6,704 nucleotides of DNA from Flavobacteriaceae bacterium (GCA_013042255.1 JABDQK010000176.1:1-6704), one strand, 5' to 3'; shown: positions 1 to 6,704, counted from the first letter of the stretch. The notes: generated from the sequence alone by a model not told the origin. Numbers and translations: made by a program.

Positions 1-33
1 CTACGTTTCTGCGATAAATAAAAGACGACCTGT

Positions 34-843
34 ATGAATGGTAAAAAGATATTGTTTGTATCTTCAGAATTAGTGCCCTACTTACCAGAGAATGAAGTTT
101 CCTTAATGTCTTACGAAACACCGAGAATGGTGAACAGCAAAGGCGGTCAGATCCGGATCTTTATGCCGCGATATGGCAATATAAATGAACGGAGGCATCA
201 GCTGCACGAGGTGATCAGGCTGTCGGGAATGAACCTGGTTATAAATGACATGGATATGCCTTTGATCATTAAGGTGGCTTCTATCCCAAAAGAAAGGATT
301 CAGGTTTATTTTATTGATAACGAGGAATACTTCAAACGAAAAGCAACCTTTACCGATGAGAATGGTGATATGTTTGCCGATAACGATGAGCGTGCCATCT
401 TTTTTGCCAAAGGAGTAGTAGAAACAGTTAAAAAGCTCAATTGGAATCCGGATATTATCCATATTCACGGTTGGATGTCTTCTCTGCTTCCGCTATACCT
501 GAGAAAATATTACGCCGATGAACCCCTTTTTGCAGACAGCAAAATTGTACTCTCCGTTTATGGGAAGAGTTTTGAGGGGACACTCGATAAAGACCTGATA
601 AAAAAAGTAACTTTCGACGGTATCCCGGATGACGCGGTTACCCTCCTTAAAGATCCTACATATAATAATTTGTTAAAAATAGGGGTCAATTATTCTGATG
701 CTGTAATTTTAGCAGCTGAAGGGATTCCGGAAGATCTTCTTTCGCACATTAACAACCTTCAAAAACCCGTGTTACCATATGTTCCGCTTCAGGAATTTGA
801 AGAGGCCTATGCTAATTTTTATGACACTGAAGTTTTAAAATAA
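34..843 (+). CDS. Glycogen/starch synthase-like protein, GT5 N-terminal domain only
   Basis: This 269-residue protein resembles the N-terminal Rossmann half of bacterial glycogen synthase (GT5, GlgA-type; ADP-glucose to alpha-1,4-glucan). Seen: the opening KKILFVSSELVPY (4-16) matches the first beta strand of GlgA; FIDNEEYF (93-100) and DNDERAIFF (116-124) match the family's 'yfidn...DN.eRf.ff' block; HIHGW (143-147) matches the HxHDW motif. Aligned by eye to E. coli GlgA, the ADP-glucose-binding KTGGL loop is replaced by PENEV (18-22), so the essential lysine is missing. The C-terminal GT-B domain with the catalytic glutamate is absent: the family is normally about 480 residues, and the frame stops cleanly at 843 with another gene 5 bases on. 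The start at 34 puts the conserved strand close to the N terminus; no Shine-Dalgarno is visible. No signal peptide or membrane segment, so cytoplasmic. Annotation pipelines would probably say 'glycogen synthase', but I infer a non-catalytic or altered role. Family confidence is high, function confidence low. Confidence 0.85.
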   Translation: MNGKKILFVSSELVPYLPENEVSLMSYETPRMVNSKGGQIRIFMPRYGNINERRHQLHEVIRLSGMNLVINDMDMPLIIKVASIPKERIQVYFIDNEEYFKRKATFTDENGDMFADNDERAIFFAKGVVETVKKLNWNPDIIHIHGWMSSLLPLYLRKYYADEPLFADSKIVLSVYGKSFEGTLDKDLIKKVTFDGIPDDAVTLLKDPTYNNLLKIGVNYSDAVILAAEGIPEDLLSHINNLQKPVLPYVPLQEFEEAYANFYDTEVLK

Positions 844-848
844 GCCCC

Positions 849-2675
849 ATGCGATTCTTTTTACGAGGTACAGTTCCTGCCCTTTTAGGAACACTCCTGC
901 TTATTGCGGTTTCTTCCTGCGAAGAAGACGTCACAACCATCGGTAGAGGGGTCATAGACCAGAATCCCTTCACCTCAGACGTAGCCGTCTACGATGTTTT
1001 TGCCTACAATAAGAATGTGATAGCTGTTCAGACGAATCAGTTGCCTATATATCAAATAGGGGTGTTTAATGATCCTGTTTTTGGCAGGACTACTGCAAGC
1101 ATTACCACGCAGGTATCCCTGCAGGGTGGTATTGGAAATCCAATTTTTGGTAATTATGCACAGAGTACTGAAGATATTTCTGATACTGACGATGTGGATG
1201 CTACCATACAGGAAAACGAAAGAATATTAGATGTTGTATTGTATATCCCATATTTGAGAAACGACAATGCAGATACTGATCTCGACGGAGTGATAGACGA
1301 GTTGGATGCAGATCCTGAAGACCCCGATAGTGATAGTGACGGGGACGGACTAACAGATAACGAAGAACGCCTTTTAGGCACGGATCCATTGAATCCCGAT
1401 ACTGACGGGGATGGAATTACCGATGATGAAGATACGAGTACCTTGGCCAACAGGTTTCCGGTTAAAAGAGACCTGGATAGTATTTACGGAAACAGGGATG
1501 TGCCATTTAATTTAAAAGTACAAAGGTCTACCTACTTTTTGCGTGACCTCGATCCTAACACTAATTTTCTGGAAGCCCAGGAGTATTATTCGAGTCAGGA
1601 GTTTGCACCATCATTTGTCTCCGATGTTCTTTTCGATGGTGAGGTATTGATAGATGATGAACAAACCCTTGTCTTTGCAGAAGATGACCCGGATACTGAA
1701 GATGATGAATCCCTGGAAGCCCCGCAAGTGATAGAGCCGGGAATACGTGTGTCTTTAGATCCTGATTTCTTTCAGGCGAATATCCTGGACAAGGAAGGAA
1801 AACCAGAACTTATCAGCAATTCCAACTTCAAGGATTTTTTCAGAGGCCTTCATTTATCCGTTACTCCGATAACAGACGATATTATGCTTCTCCTCGATCT
1901 TAGGAGTGCCAGTATTACTATCACTTATGAGTATGATCGGATAGTAGACGAGGAACTGGAGACTGACGAAAGGGAATACACCATCAGCCTTATTACCGGT
2001 CAGACCAATGCACCCATTTCAGGAAATGCGGTAAATACTATAATTTCCGAACCTTATCCTGCCGAAATTTCGGATAATCTGGATACAGGAAATAATGCTT
2101 CCCGGATATATCTGAAAGGCGGCCCGGGCACATATGCTGAAATTGCCCTTTTTGAAGAAAACAATGGGGAGGCCATAGTCAATGATATCAAATCGAGAAA
2201 CTGGATAATAAACGAGGCCAATCTTGTTTTTTATGTAGACAGGGAAACACTAGACGCCGTTGGAGGTATTACAGAACCCTTAAGGTTGTATATGTACAAT
2301 GCTGAGACCAATAGCCCGGTTTACGATGCTACAAGTGAATATTCTATTGAAGACTCCCGATTTGGGATTTACCTTGATTACGATGCTTTATTACAGGAAG
2401 AAAATGATCAGGGAATTAAATATAAAATCAGAATTACCGATCATGTCAACAATCTGATCCTACGCGATTCGGTCAATGCAACGCTCGGACTTGCCATATC
2501 ACCAGATATACGTATTTCCGGGGCTAACAGTGCGGTGGTCGATGGCAACTCAGATAAAGATCTCCCTGTTGCTGCAACTCTGAGTCCTTTAGGAACAATA
2601 TTGTATGGGAGTGAAGCCAATGTTCCTGAGGATAAGAAGCTTAAGCTCGAAATATTCTATACAGAAATTAATTAA
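849..2675 (+). CDS. DUF4270-type outer-membrane lipoprotein with TSP3-like repeats
   Basis: This 608-residue exported lipoprotein has no established function. Residues 1-23 form a lipoprotein signal peptide (Arg2/Arg6, hydrophobic 9-21) ending in the lipobox VSSC, with the lipidated cysteine at 24. The following EED resembles the acidic lipoprotein export signal that sends Bacteroidota lipoproteins to the cell surface. Residues about 30-100 (VAVYDVFAYNKNVIAVQTNQ, then QIGVFNDPVFGRTTASITTQ) and the C-terminal beta-rich part look like the DUF4270 family as I remember it. Residues 142-195 hold three Asp-rich DxDxDGxxDxx(D/E) units like thrombospondin type 3 or calcium-binding loops, and another acidic run lies at 279-290. 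The rest is rich in beta-strand-like sequence with many Asp and Glu, as in a marine or calcium-dependent surface protein. The gene starts 5 bases after the preceding stop, which implies co-transcription and perhaps translational coupling. The ATG at 849 is favoured because it gives a complete signal peptide. The DUF4270 call is from memory of the family; the lipoprotein call is directly visible. Confidence 0.85.
   Translation: MRFFLRGTVPALLGTLLLIAVSSCEEDVTTIGRGVIDQNPFTSDVAVYDVFAYNKNVIAVQTNQLPIYQIGVFNDPVFGRTTASITTQVSLQGGIGNPIFGNYAQSTEDISDTDDVDATIQENERILDVVLYIPYLRNDNADTDLDGVIDELDADPEDPDSDSDGDGLTDNEERLLGTDPLNPDTDGDGITDDEDTSTLANRFPVKRDLDSIYGNRDVPFNLKVQRSTYFLRDLDPNTNFLEAQEYYSSQEFAPSFVSDVLFDGEVLIDDEQTLVFAEDDPDTEDDESLEAPQVIEPGIRVSLDPDFFQANILDKEGKPELISNSNFKDFFRGLHLSVTPITDDIMLLLDLRSASITITYEYDRIVDEELETDEREYTISLITGQTNAPISGNAVNTIISEPYPAEISDNLDTGNNASRIYLKGGPGTYAEIALFEENNGEAIVNDIKSRNWIINEANLVFYVDRETLDAVGGITEPLRLYMYNAETNSPVYDATSEYSIEDSRFGIYLDYDALLQEENDQGIKYKIRITDHVNNLILRDSVNATLGLAISPDIRISGANSAVVDGNSDKDLPVAATLSPLGTILYGSEANVPEDKKLKLEIFYTEIN
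1272..1433 (+). repeat. Three thrombospondin-type-3-like calcium-binding repeats within the lipoprotein gene
   Basis: Three 12-codon units encode DTDLDGVIDELD (residues 142-153), DSDGDGLTDNEE (162-173) and DTDGDGITDDED (184-195), spaced 20 and 22 codons apart. The DNA repeats too: units 2 and 3 share a near-identical gat-a-tgacggggac/tgga core. The pattern DxDxDG is that of TSP3 and EF-hand-like calcium loops, as in OmpA-family and adhesin linkers. The array sits as an insert between the N-terminal segment and the larger C-terminal part of the lipoprotein, so a calcium-stiffened spacer or hinge is the likely role (inference). The encoded unit count is small, which makes copy-number change by slippage possible. 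Confidence 0.75.
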
Positions 2676-2792
2676 ATCCTCCTCTTAGCATACCACTGGC
2701 GGATAAATCCCGTTATACAACCTAAAAACGAGCGTTATTTCATTACTTCTCGTAAATTTACAATCCATAAAAATGCTTAATCTCTATTTACT
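2676..2792. other. Intergenic gap before glmS; no terminator, at most a weak promoter
   Basis: These 117 bases hold no convincing terminator. The only inverted repeat I see is a 5-base pair, ACGAG (2728-2732) with CTCGT (2749-2753), over a 16-base loop and without a T tract. TAAATTTA at 2753-2760 is one base off the flavobacterial -7 element TAnnTTTG and lies 32 bases before the glmS start, but I find no good TTG -33 partner 17-23 bases upstream of it. The glmS ribozyme of Firmicutes is not present: the gap is too short and none of its conserved elements is recognisable. Read-through from the lipoprotein gene is therefore plausible. Confidence 0.5.
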
Positions 2793-4640
2793 ATGTGTGG
2801 TATAGTTGGTTATATAGGTCACCGGGAGGCATATCCCATCATTATGAAAGGACTTCAAAGACTGGAGTACAGGGGCTATGACAGTGCCGGAATCGCACTG
2901 TTCGATGGAAACCAGATCAATATGTCCAAGACCAAGGGCAAGGTGGCCGACCTGAAAAACAAATCAGAAAAGAACATATCTATCAATGGTTCTCTCGGAA
3001 TGGGCCATACCCGTTGGGCCACACATGGGATACCAAACGACGTTAATTCCCATCCACATTATTCTAATTCAGGCGACCTGGTGATTATCCACAATGGAAT
3101 CATCGAAAATTATGAGGCTGTAAAAACAGAACTCTCCAAAAGGGGGTACGTTTTTGAATCTGATACGGATACCGAAGTTCTCGTAAACCTGATTGAAGAG
3201 GTAAAAAAGAAAGAAAATGTAAAACTGGGAAAAGCTGTACAAATAGCTTTAAACCAGGTTGTTGGAGCGTATGCTATAGCAGTTTTTGACAAGGCAAAGC
3301 CGGATGAGATTGTTGTTGCAAAATTAGGAAGTCCGCTGGCTATAGGAATTGGCGAAAACGAATTCTTTATCGCTTCAGATGCTTCACCATTTATAGAGTA
3401 TACGAATAATGCAGTATACCTTGAAGATGAGGAGATGGCTATCGTTCGGCCTGGAAAGGAAATTAAATTGCGAAAGATTAAAGATGACGCGGTGGCCTAT
3501 CCAATGATCCAGGAATTACAACTCAACCTGGAAGAAATTGAGAAAGGCGGCTACGACCATTTTATGTTGAAGGAGATCTACGAACAACCCAGGGCGATTA
3601 AGGACACCTACAGGGGTAGATTGCTGGTAGATCAGGGGTTGATAAAAATGTCGGGGATAGATGACAACCTGGAGCGGTTTATGAATGCAAACCGCATCAT
3701 TATCGTAGCCTGCGGAACCTCATGGCATGCCGGCCTTGTAGCTGAATATATCTTTGAGGATCTTGCCCGGATACCTGTGGAAGTGGAATACGCTTCCGAA
3801 TTCAGGTATCGGAATCCTGTGATTACCGATAAAGATGTTGTTATTGCAATTTCGCAATCCGGGGAAACTGCAGATACATTGGCTGCGATTAAACTGGCAA
3901 AGGAAAATGGTGCTTTTGTATTTGGAGTCTGTAATGTAGTAGGCTCATCTATTGCAAGGGAGACCCATGCCGGAGCCTATACGCATGCCGGACCTGAAAT
4001 TGGTGTGGCGTCTACCAAGGCTTTCACCACCCAGATCACTATCCTGACGTTACTGGCCCTAAAGCTTGCCAAAGAAAAGGGCGTGATCAATGAAACCAAG
4101 TATCACGAAATACTTGTTGAACTGGAAAATATACCGGACAAGGTGGAAAAAGCCCTTGAAGCAAATCCATTGGTAGAGATCATCGCAGACGTTTATAAAG
4201 ACTCAGAAAACTGCCTTTACCTGGGAAGAGGATACAATTTCCCCGTAGCCCTGGAAGGAGCTTTAAAACTAAAAGAGATCAGTTATATCCATGCGGAAGG
4301 ATATCCTGCCGCCGAGATGAAGCACGGCCCCATCGCATTGATCGATGAGCAGATGCCCGTGATAGTCATTGCTACCAAGAAGGGGCACTATGAAAAAGTA
4401 GTTAGCAATATTCAGGAGATAAAGACACGTAAAGGAAAGATTATCGCCATCGTCACTGAAGGAGATACCCAGGTAAGGGAACTGGCCGATCACGTTATTG
4501 AAGTACCTGAAGTTTTAGAAGGCCTTAGTCCGCTCGTAACAACCATACCTTTACAACTTCTTTCTTATCACATCGCTGTTATGCGAGGCTGTAATGTGGA
4601 CCAACCCCGTAACCTGGCTAAATCAGTTACTGTAGAGTAA
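2793..4640 (+). CDS. glmS: Glutamine--fructose-6-phosphate aminotransferase (isomerizing)
   Basis: GlmS converts fructose-6-phosphate and glutamine to glucosamine-6-phosphate and glutamate, the committed step to UDP-GlcNAc for peptidoglycan and lipopolysaccharide, in the cytosol. The 615 residues are full length (E. coli about 609). Domains: N-terminal Ntn glutaminase (GATase type 2, about 2-220) with nucleophile Cys2 in MCGIVGY, HTRWATHG (72-79), HNGIIEN (100-106) and SDTDTEVL (123-130); then two SIS isomerase domains with CGTSWH (307-312), SQSGET (354-359) and STKAFTTQ (407-414). The isomerase catalytic set is intact: Lys492, Glu495, His511 and Lys610 correspond to E. coli Lys485, Glu488, His504 and Lys603. 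The C-tail ends PRNLAKSVTVE, the family hallmark. The start is fixed because Cys2 must become the N terminus after Met removal. No Shine-Dalgarno is visible. It follows the lipoprotein gene after 117 bases and is closed by a strong terminator. Nothing is broken or unusual in the protein. Confidence 0.99.
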   Translation: MCGIVGYIGHREAYPIIMKGLQRLEYRGYDSAGIALFDGNQINMSKTKGKVADLKNKSEKNISINGSLGMGHTRWATHGIPNDVNSHPHYSNSGDLVIIHNGIIENYEAVKTELSKRGYVFESDTDTEVLVNLIEEVKKKENVKLGKAVQIALNQVVGAYAIAVFDKAKPDEIVVAKLGSPLAIGIGENEFFIASDASPFIEYTNNAVYLEDEEMAIVRPGKEIKLRKIKDDAVAYPMIQELQLNLEEIEKGGYDHFMLKEIYEQPRAIKDTYRGRLLVDQGLIKMSGIDDNLERFMNANRIIIVACGTSWHAGLVAEYIFEDLARIPVEVEYASEFRYRNPVITDKDVVIAISQSGETADTLAAIKLAKENGAFVFGVCNVVGSSIARETHAGAYTHAGPEIGVASTKAFTTQITILTLLALKLAKEKGVINETKYHEILVELENIPDKVEKALEANPLVEIIADVYKDSENCLYLGRGYNFPVALEGALKLKEISYIHAEGYPAAEMKHGPIALIDEQMPVIVIATKKGHYEKVVSNIQEIKTRKGKIIAIVTEGDTQVRELADHVIEVPEVLEGLSPLVTTIPLQLLSYHIAVMRGCNVDQPRNLAKSVTVE

Positions 4641-4663
4641 TACCGATATTTTATAATTTATGG

Positions 4664-4699
4664 ATGGCAGTTTCTAATTTTTAGAAGCTGCCATTTTTT
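4664..4699 (+). terminator. Rho-independent terminator after glmS
   Basis: A 14-base-pair stem pairs 4664-4677 (ATGGCAGTTTCTAA) with 4681-4694 (TTAGAAGCTGCCAT), with one G-U wobble, a three-base TTT loop, and six T at 4694-4699. It starts 23 bases after the glmS stop codon. The stem is close to perfect and the T run follows directly, so this is the end of the glmS transcript. The upstream side lacks a matching A run, so it should act mainly on the + strand. Confidence 0.92.
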
Positions 4700-4872
4700 A
4701 TTGATTTCTGTTTTACTTGATTCTTTTTCAGAATGATAAATCTTGTGAGATTGACAATTTTTAAACCTTCTCAGTAATAAATTAACAATACTCAGGGCAG
4801 CTTTTTTTAATATTAGTATTCTACGCCTTAAAAAAATTGTTAAATTGCCCGCTATAACAAAGACCCAGACGA
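4700..4872. other. AT-rich intergenic region upstream of the TonB-dependent receptor
   Basis: This 173-base stretch lies between the glmS terminator and the receptor start, so the receptor promoter should lie here. No clean flavobacterial TTG-N17-23-TAnnTTTG pair is visible. TTGACA at 4751-4756 looks like an E. coli -35, with TAATAA at 4775-4780 as a poor partner, but the Bacteroidota primary sigma factor prefers a different consensus. Small hairpins occur at 4720-4734 (ATTCT/AGAAT, 5-base loop) and 4739-4752 (AATCT/AGATT, 4-base loop). A larger nested inverted repeat at 4782-4850 is listed separately. No small gene is supported on either strand; the short minus-strand frames crossing it have no recognisable protein features. 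Confidence 0.55.
4782..4850 (+). promoter_or_regulatory. Possible structured leader (nested hairpin with potential pseudoknot) before the receptor gene
   Basis: TTAACAAT (4782-4789) pairs perfectly with ATTGTTAA (4836-4843). Inside it, TTTTTTAA (4803-4810) pairs with TTAAAAAA (4828-4835). The right arms are continuous, while the left arms are separated by a 13-base bulge (4790-4802). That bulge carries GGGCAG (4795-4800), which can pair with TTGCCC (4845-4850) directly after the outer stem, with one G-U pair, giving a pseudoknot-like topology. The element ends 22 bases before the receptor ATG. The pairing is seen; a regulatory role is inference. The AT-rich stems could arise by chance or be a promoter-region palindrome, and the transcription start is unknown. 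Confidence 0.3.
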
Positions 4873-6704
4873 ATGAGAACAGCACTATTATTATTCTTCC
4901 TGCTTATAGGATATGGAATTAATGCACAAACTACAATCCAGGGAACCGTAAAAGACGATGGCGGAGAACCAATACCGGGAGCAAATATCGTCATCATCGG
5001 GACCACTACAGGCGCAGTGGCAGATTTCGACGGAAATTTTACCCTGTCCACAACCCAGGCACCTCCTTTTGTGCTTAGAATTACAAGTATTGGGTATACC
5101 GAAATTACCATTCAGGTTACTTCTAACAACCAGACGCTGGACATTGTCCTCCAGGAGTCATCAACACTGCTTGATGAGATCGTAGTTTCTGCCTCTAGGA
5201 CACCGGAACGACTTTTCGAATCTCCGGTTTCCGTAGAAAGGTTTGGGTTGAAAGAAATTAAAAACACCGCTGCCGAATCCTTTTATGGGGGATTACAGAA
5301 TTTAAAAGGGGTTGACATCAATACGAACAGTTTAACTTTCCAGTCGATCAATACAAGAGGCTTTGCCACTTTTGCCAATACCCGTTTTCTTCAATTGGTA
5401 GACGGAATGGACAACTCGGCCCCCGGACTTAACTTTGTACTGGGGAACCTGGTTGGGATGTCCGAACTGGAAGTACAGTCGGTTGAGATCCTTCCCGGCG
5501 CATCTTCAGCACTATACGGTGCAGGTGCATTTAACGGGATACTGTTTATGAGGAGTAAGAATCCCTTCGATTTCCAGGGAATCAGCGCTTACTTTAAAAC
5601 AGGGATCACATCTCAGGAAGCCGCAGGAGATAATAATTATTACGATTTTGGAATCAGGGCGTCACACGCCTTTAGCGATAAACTTGCTGTAAAAGCCAAC
5701 TTTTCCTTTTTAAAAGGAGAGGACTGGCATGCCAACAGGACAGATGATATTTCCAATCCTGGAGCTGACAGAACGGATCCCGCCTATAATGGTCTTAATG
5801 TATATGGAGATGACTTTACCGTTCCACTTAATTTTGATCAACTGGCAGGTCTTCCTTCAGGAACCCTGGGGTCTGCTAGAGTATCCAGAACCGGATATGA
5901 TGAAATTGACCTGGCCAATTACGGTGCAGAGAGCGTCAAGACTGATTTTTCTGTGCATTACAGACCGTTTGCCGATGATTTTGAGATTATTTATAACGGA
6001 AGAGTAGGTAGGGGAAATACAATCTATCAGGGTGCCAGTAGGTACGCTATAAAGAATTTTATTATGCAGCAGCATAAATTGGAATTCAGGAATGATAATT
6101 TCTTCCTAAGAGGATATATCACTTCAGAAAATTCAGGAGATTCTTATGATACACGATTTACAGCTCTCAATATTAACAACAGATGGAAACCAAATGAGCA
6201 ATGGTTTGAGGAATATGCAACCACCTATATCGGAGCTAGGTTAGGAATAGGTACTGGGGTTTTATTAGATGATGCAACAGCACATGCTGCAGCCAGGCAG
6301 GCAGCCGACACAGGTAGATTTCTTCCAGGAACGCCTGAATATCAAAATGCATTTAATCAGGTAACGGCAGACGGTGATCTTCTTACCGGCTCAAAATTCA
6401 TTGATAATACCAAATTGCGCCATATTGATGCTAATTATAATTTTAGCTATCTGACAGGCGATTTTGCTGATGTACAGATCGGGGGGTCTTTCCGTGAATA
6501 CGTCTTGAATTCCAATGGTACCATCTTTACCGATATTGACGGGCCCATTTCATATAATGAATATGGAGCCTATATGCAGATTCAGAAAAAGATGTTAGAA
6601 GAACGATTGAAATTCACAGGTTCTATTCGCTATGATAAGAATCAGTTCTTCGATGGGTTCTTCTCCCCGAGGATTTCTTTTGCATATACTGCCGGAGAGA
6701 ACAG
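4873..6704 (+). CDS. TonB-dependent outer-membrane receptor, 3' end beyond window
   Basis: The frame is open from the ATG at 4873 to the window edge: 610 codons plus two bases, no stop. TonB-dependent receptors import large substrates such as siderophores, vitamins or glycans across the outer membrane, driven by TonB-ExbBD. Residues 1-18 are a Sec signal peptide (hydrophobic 4-12) with likely cleavage after NA18 before QTT. Residues about 22-95 form a CarboxypepD_reg-like domain (IQGTVKDDGGEPIPGANI, DFDGNF at 51-56). DEIVVSAS (101-108) resembles a TonB box. The plug domain spans about 110-230, with INTRGFATF (159-167) and EILPGASSALYGAGAFNGI (205-223). From about 235 on, alternating strands match the beta barrel; family members run to roughly 800-950 residues, so the C-terminal third or so is missing. 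The plug differs from SusC types, no SusD-like partner is in view, and the substrate cannot be told. The gene is in its own transcription unit, after the glmS terminator. No Shine-Dalgarno is visible. Confidence 0.93.
   Translation, partial: MRTALLLFFLLIGYGINAQTTIQGTVKDDGGEPIPGANIVIIGTTTGAVADFDGNFTLSTTQAPPFVLRITSIGYTEITIQVTSNNQTLDIVLQESSTLLDEIVVSASRTPERLFESPVSVERFGLKEIKNTAAESFYGGLQNLKGVDINTNSLTFQSINTRGFATFANTRFLQLVDGMDNSAPGLNFVLGNLVGMSELEVQSVEILPGASSALYGAGAFNGILFMRSKNPFDFQGISAYFKTGITSQEAAGDNNYYDFGIRASHAFSDKLAVKANFSFLKGEDWHANRTDDISNPGADRTDPAYNGLNVYGDDFTVPLNFDQLAGLPSGTLGSARVSRTGYDEIDLANYGAESVKTDFSVHYRPFADDFEIIYNGRVGRGNTIYQGASRYAIKNFIMQQHKLEFRNDNFFLRGYITSENSGDSYDTRFTALNINNRWKPNEQWFEEYATTYIGARLGIGTGVLLDDATAHAAARQAADTGRFLPGTPEYQNAFNQVTADGDLLTGSKFIDNTKLRHIDANYNFSYLTGDFADVQIGGSFREYVLNSNGTIFTDIDGPISYNEYGAYMQIQKKMLEERLKFTGSIRYDKNQFFDGFFSPRISFAYTAGEN

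Noticed and set aside
2..9. TACGTTTC as a -7 promoter element before the first gene
   Set aside because: It differs from TAnnTTTG at the last base, and the -33 position lies outside the window, so it cannot be tested.
1154..1450. 98-codon minus-strand open frame, very Ser-rich, opposite the lipoprotein gene
   Set aside because: It is the antisense of the Asp-rich repeat codons (GAT/GAC read in reverse gives Ser and Val-type codons). The low-complexity sequence resembles no protein and the sense frame is clearly real.
2753..2760. TAAATTTA as a flavobacterial -7 promoter element for glmS
   Set aside because: It is one base off TAnnTTTG, but no TTG element is found at the required spacing, so it is not listed as a promoter by itself.
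2676..2792. glmS ribozyme upstream of glmS
   Set aside because: The gap is only 117 bases, no conserved ribozyme elements are recognisable, and this ribozyme is known from Firmicutes and relatives, not flavobacteria.
2773..2805. 10-codon leader frame (MLNLYLLCVV) overlapping the glmS start
   Set aside because: It is short, has no ribosome-binding signal and no regulatory residue pattern; chance occurrence in AT-rich DNA is likely, although overlap with the glmS start could in principle affect translation.
4795..4808. GC patch followed by seven T as a second intrinsic terminator or attenuator
   Set aside because: No stem of useful length precedes the T run; the T run instead pairs with the A run at 4828-4836.
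4658..5111. Minus-strand open frames spanning the intergenic region and the start of the receptor gene
   Set aside because: They overlap the terminator and the signal-peptide/CarboxypepD_reg coding region, have no recognisable domains, and are best explained as shadows.
5729..6007. 92-codon plus-strand frame inside the receptor gene
   Set aside because: It lies wholly within the receptor reading frame, which shows a continuous TonB-receptor barrel, and its own translation has no family features.

Overview
The window reads as chromosome from a member of the Flavobacteriaceae (Bacteroidota). The signs are a CarboxypepD_reg-like/plug TonB-dependent receptor, a DUF4270-type lipoprotein with an acidic residue run right after the lipobox cysteine, starts without a clear Shine-Dalgarno, AT-rich intergenic DNA, and a truncated starch-synthase-like protein of a kind I recall as typical of this family. 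Base composition and codon use look even along the window. I see no mobile element, tRNA, rRNA, CRISPR array or phage gene.

All four genes lie on the + strand. (1) 34-843: a 269-residue GT5 glycogen/starch-synthase N-terminal-domain protein that lacks the catalytic C-terminal half. (2) 849-2675: a DUF4270-type surface lipoprotein with three calcium-binding thrombospondin-type-3-like repeats, starting 5 bases after gene 1 and almost certainly in the same transcript. (3) 2793-4640: glmS, complete, with all recognisable catalytic residues. It follows a 117-base gap without a terminator, so it may be read from the same transcript as genes 1-2 or from its own promoter. A strong intrinsic terminator at 4664-4699 ends this unit. 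(4) 4873 to the window edge: the first 610 codons of a TonB-dependent outer-membrane receptor. Its AT-rich 173-base upstream region holds a nested inverted repeat with a possible pseudoknot just before the start codon.

GlmS is a core enzyme making glucosamine-6-phosphate for peptidoglycan and lipopolysaccharide. The two genes before it are a sugar-nucleotide-enzyme relative of doubtful activity and an outer-membrane lipoprotein. The linkage suggests, but does not prove, an envelope or sugar-sensing theme. The window is mostly ordinary core genome. The points most worth a second look are the catalytically stripped GT5 half-protein, the acidic calcium-binding insert and export signal of the lipoprotein, and the structured leader before the receptor.
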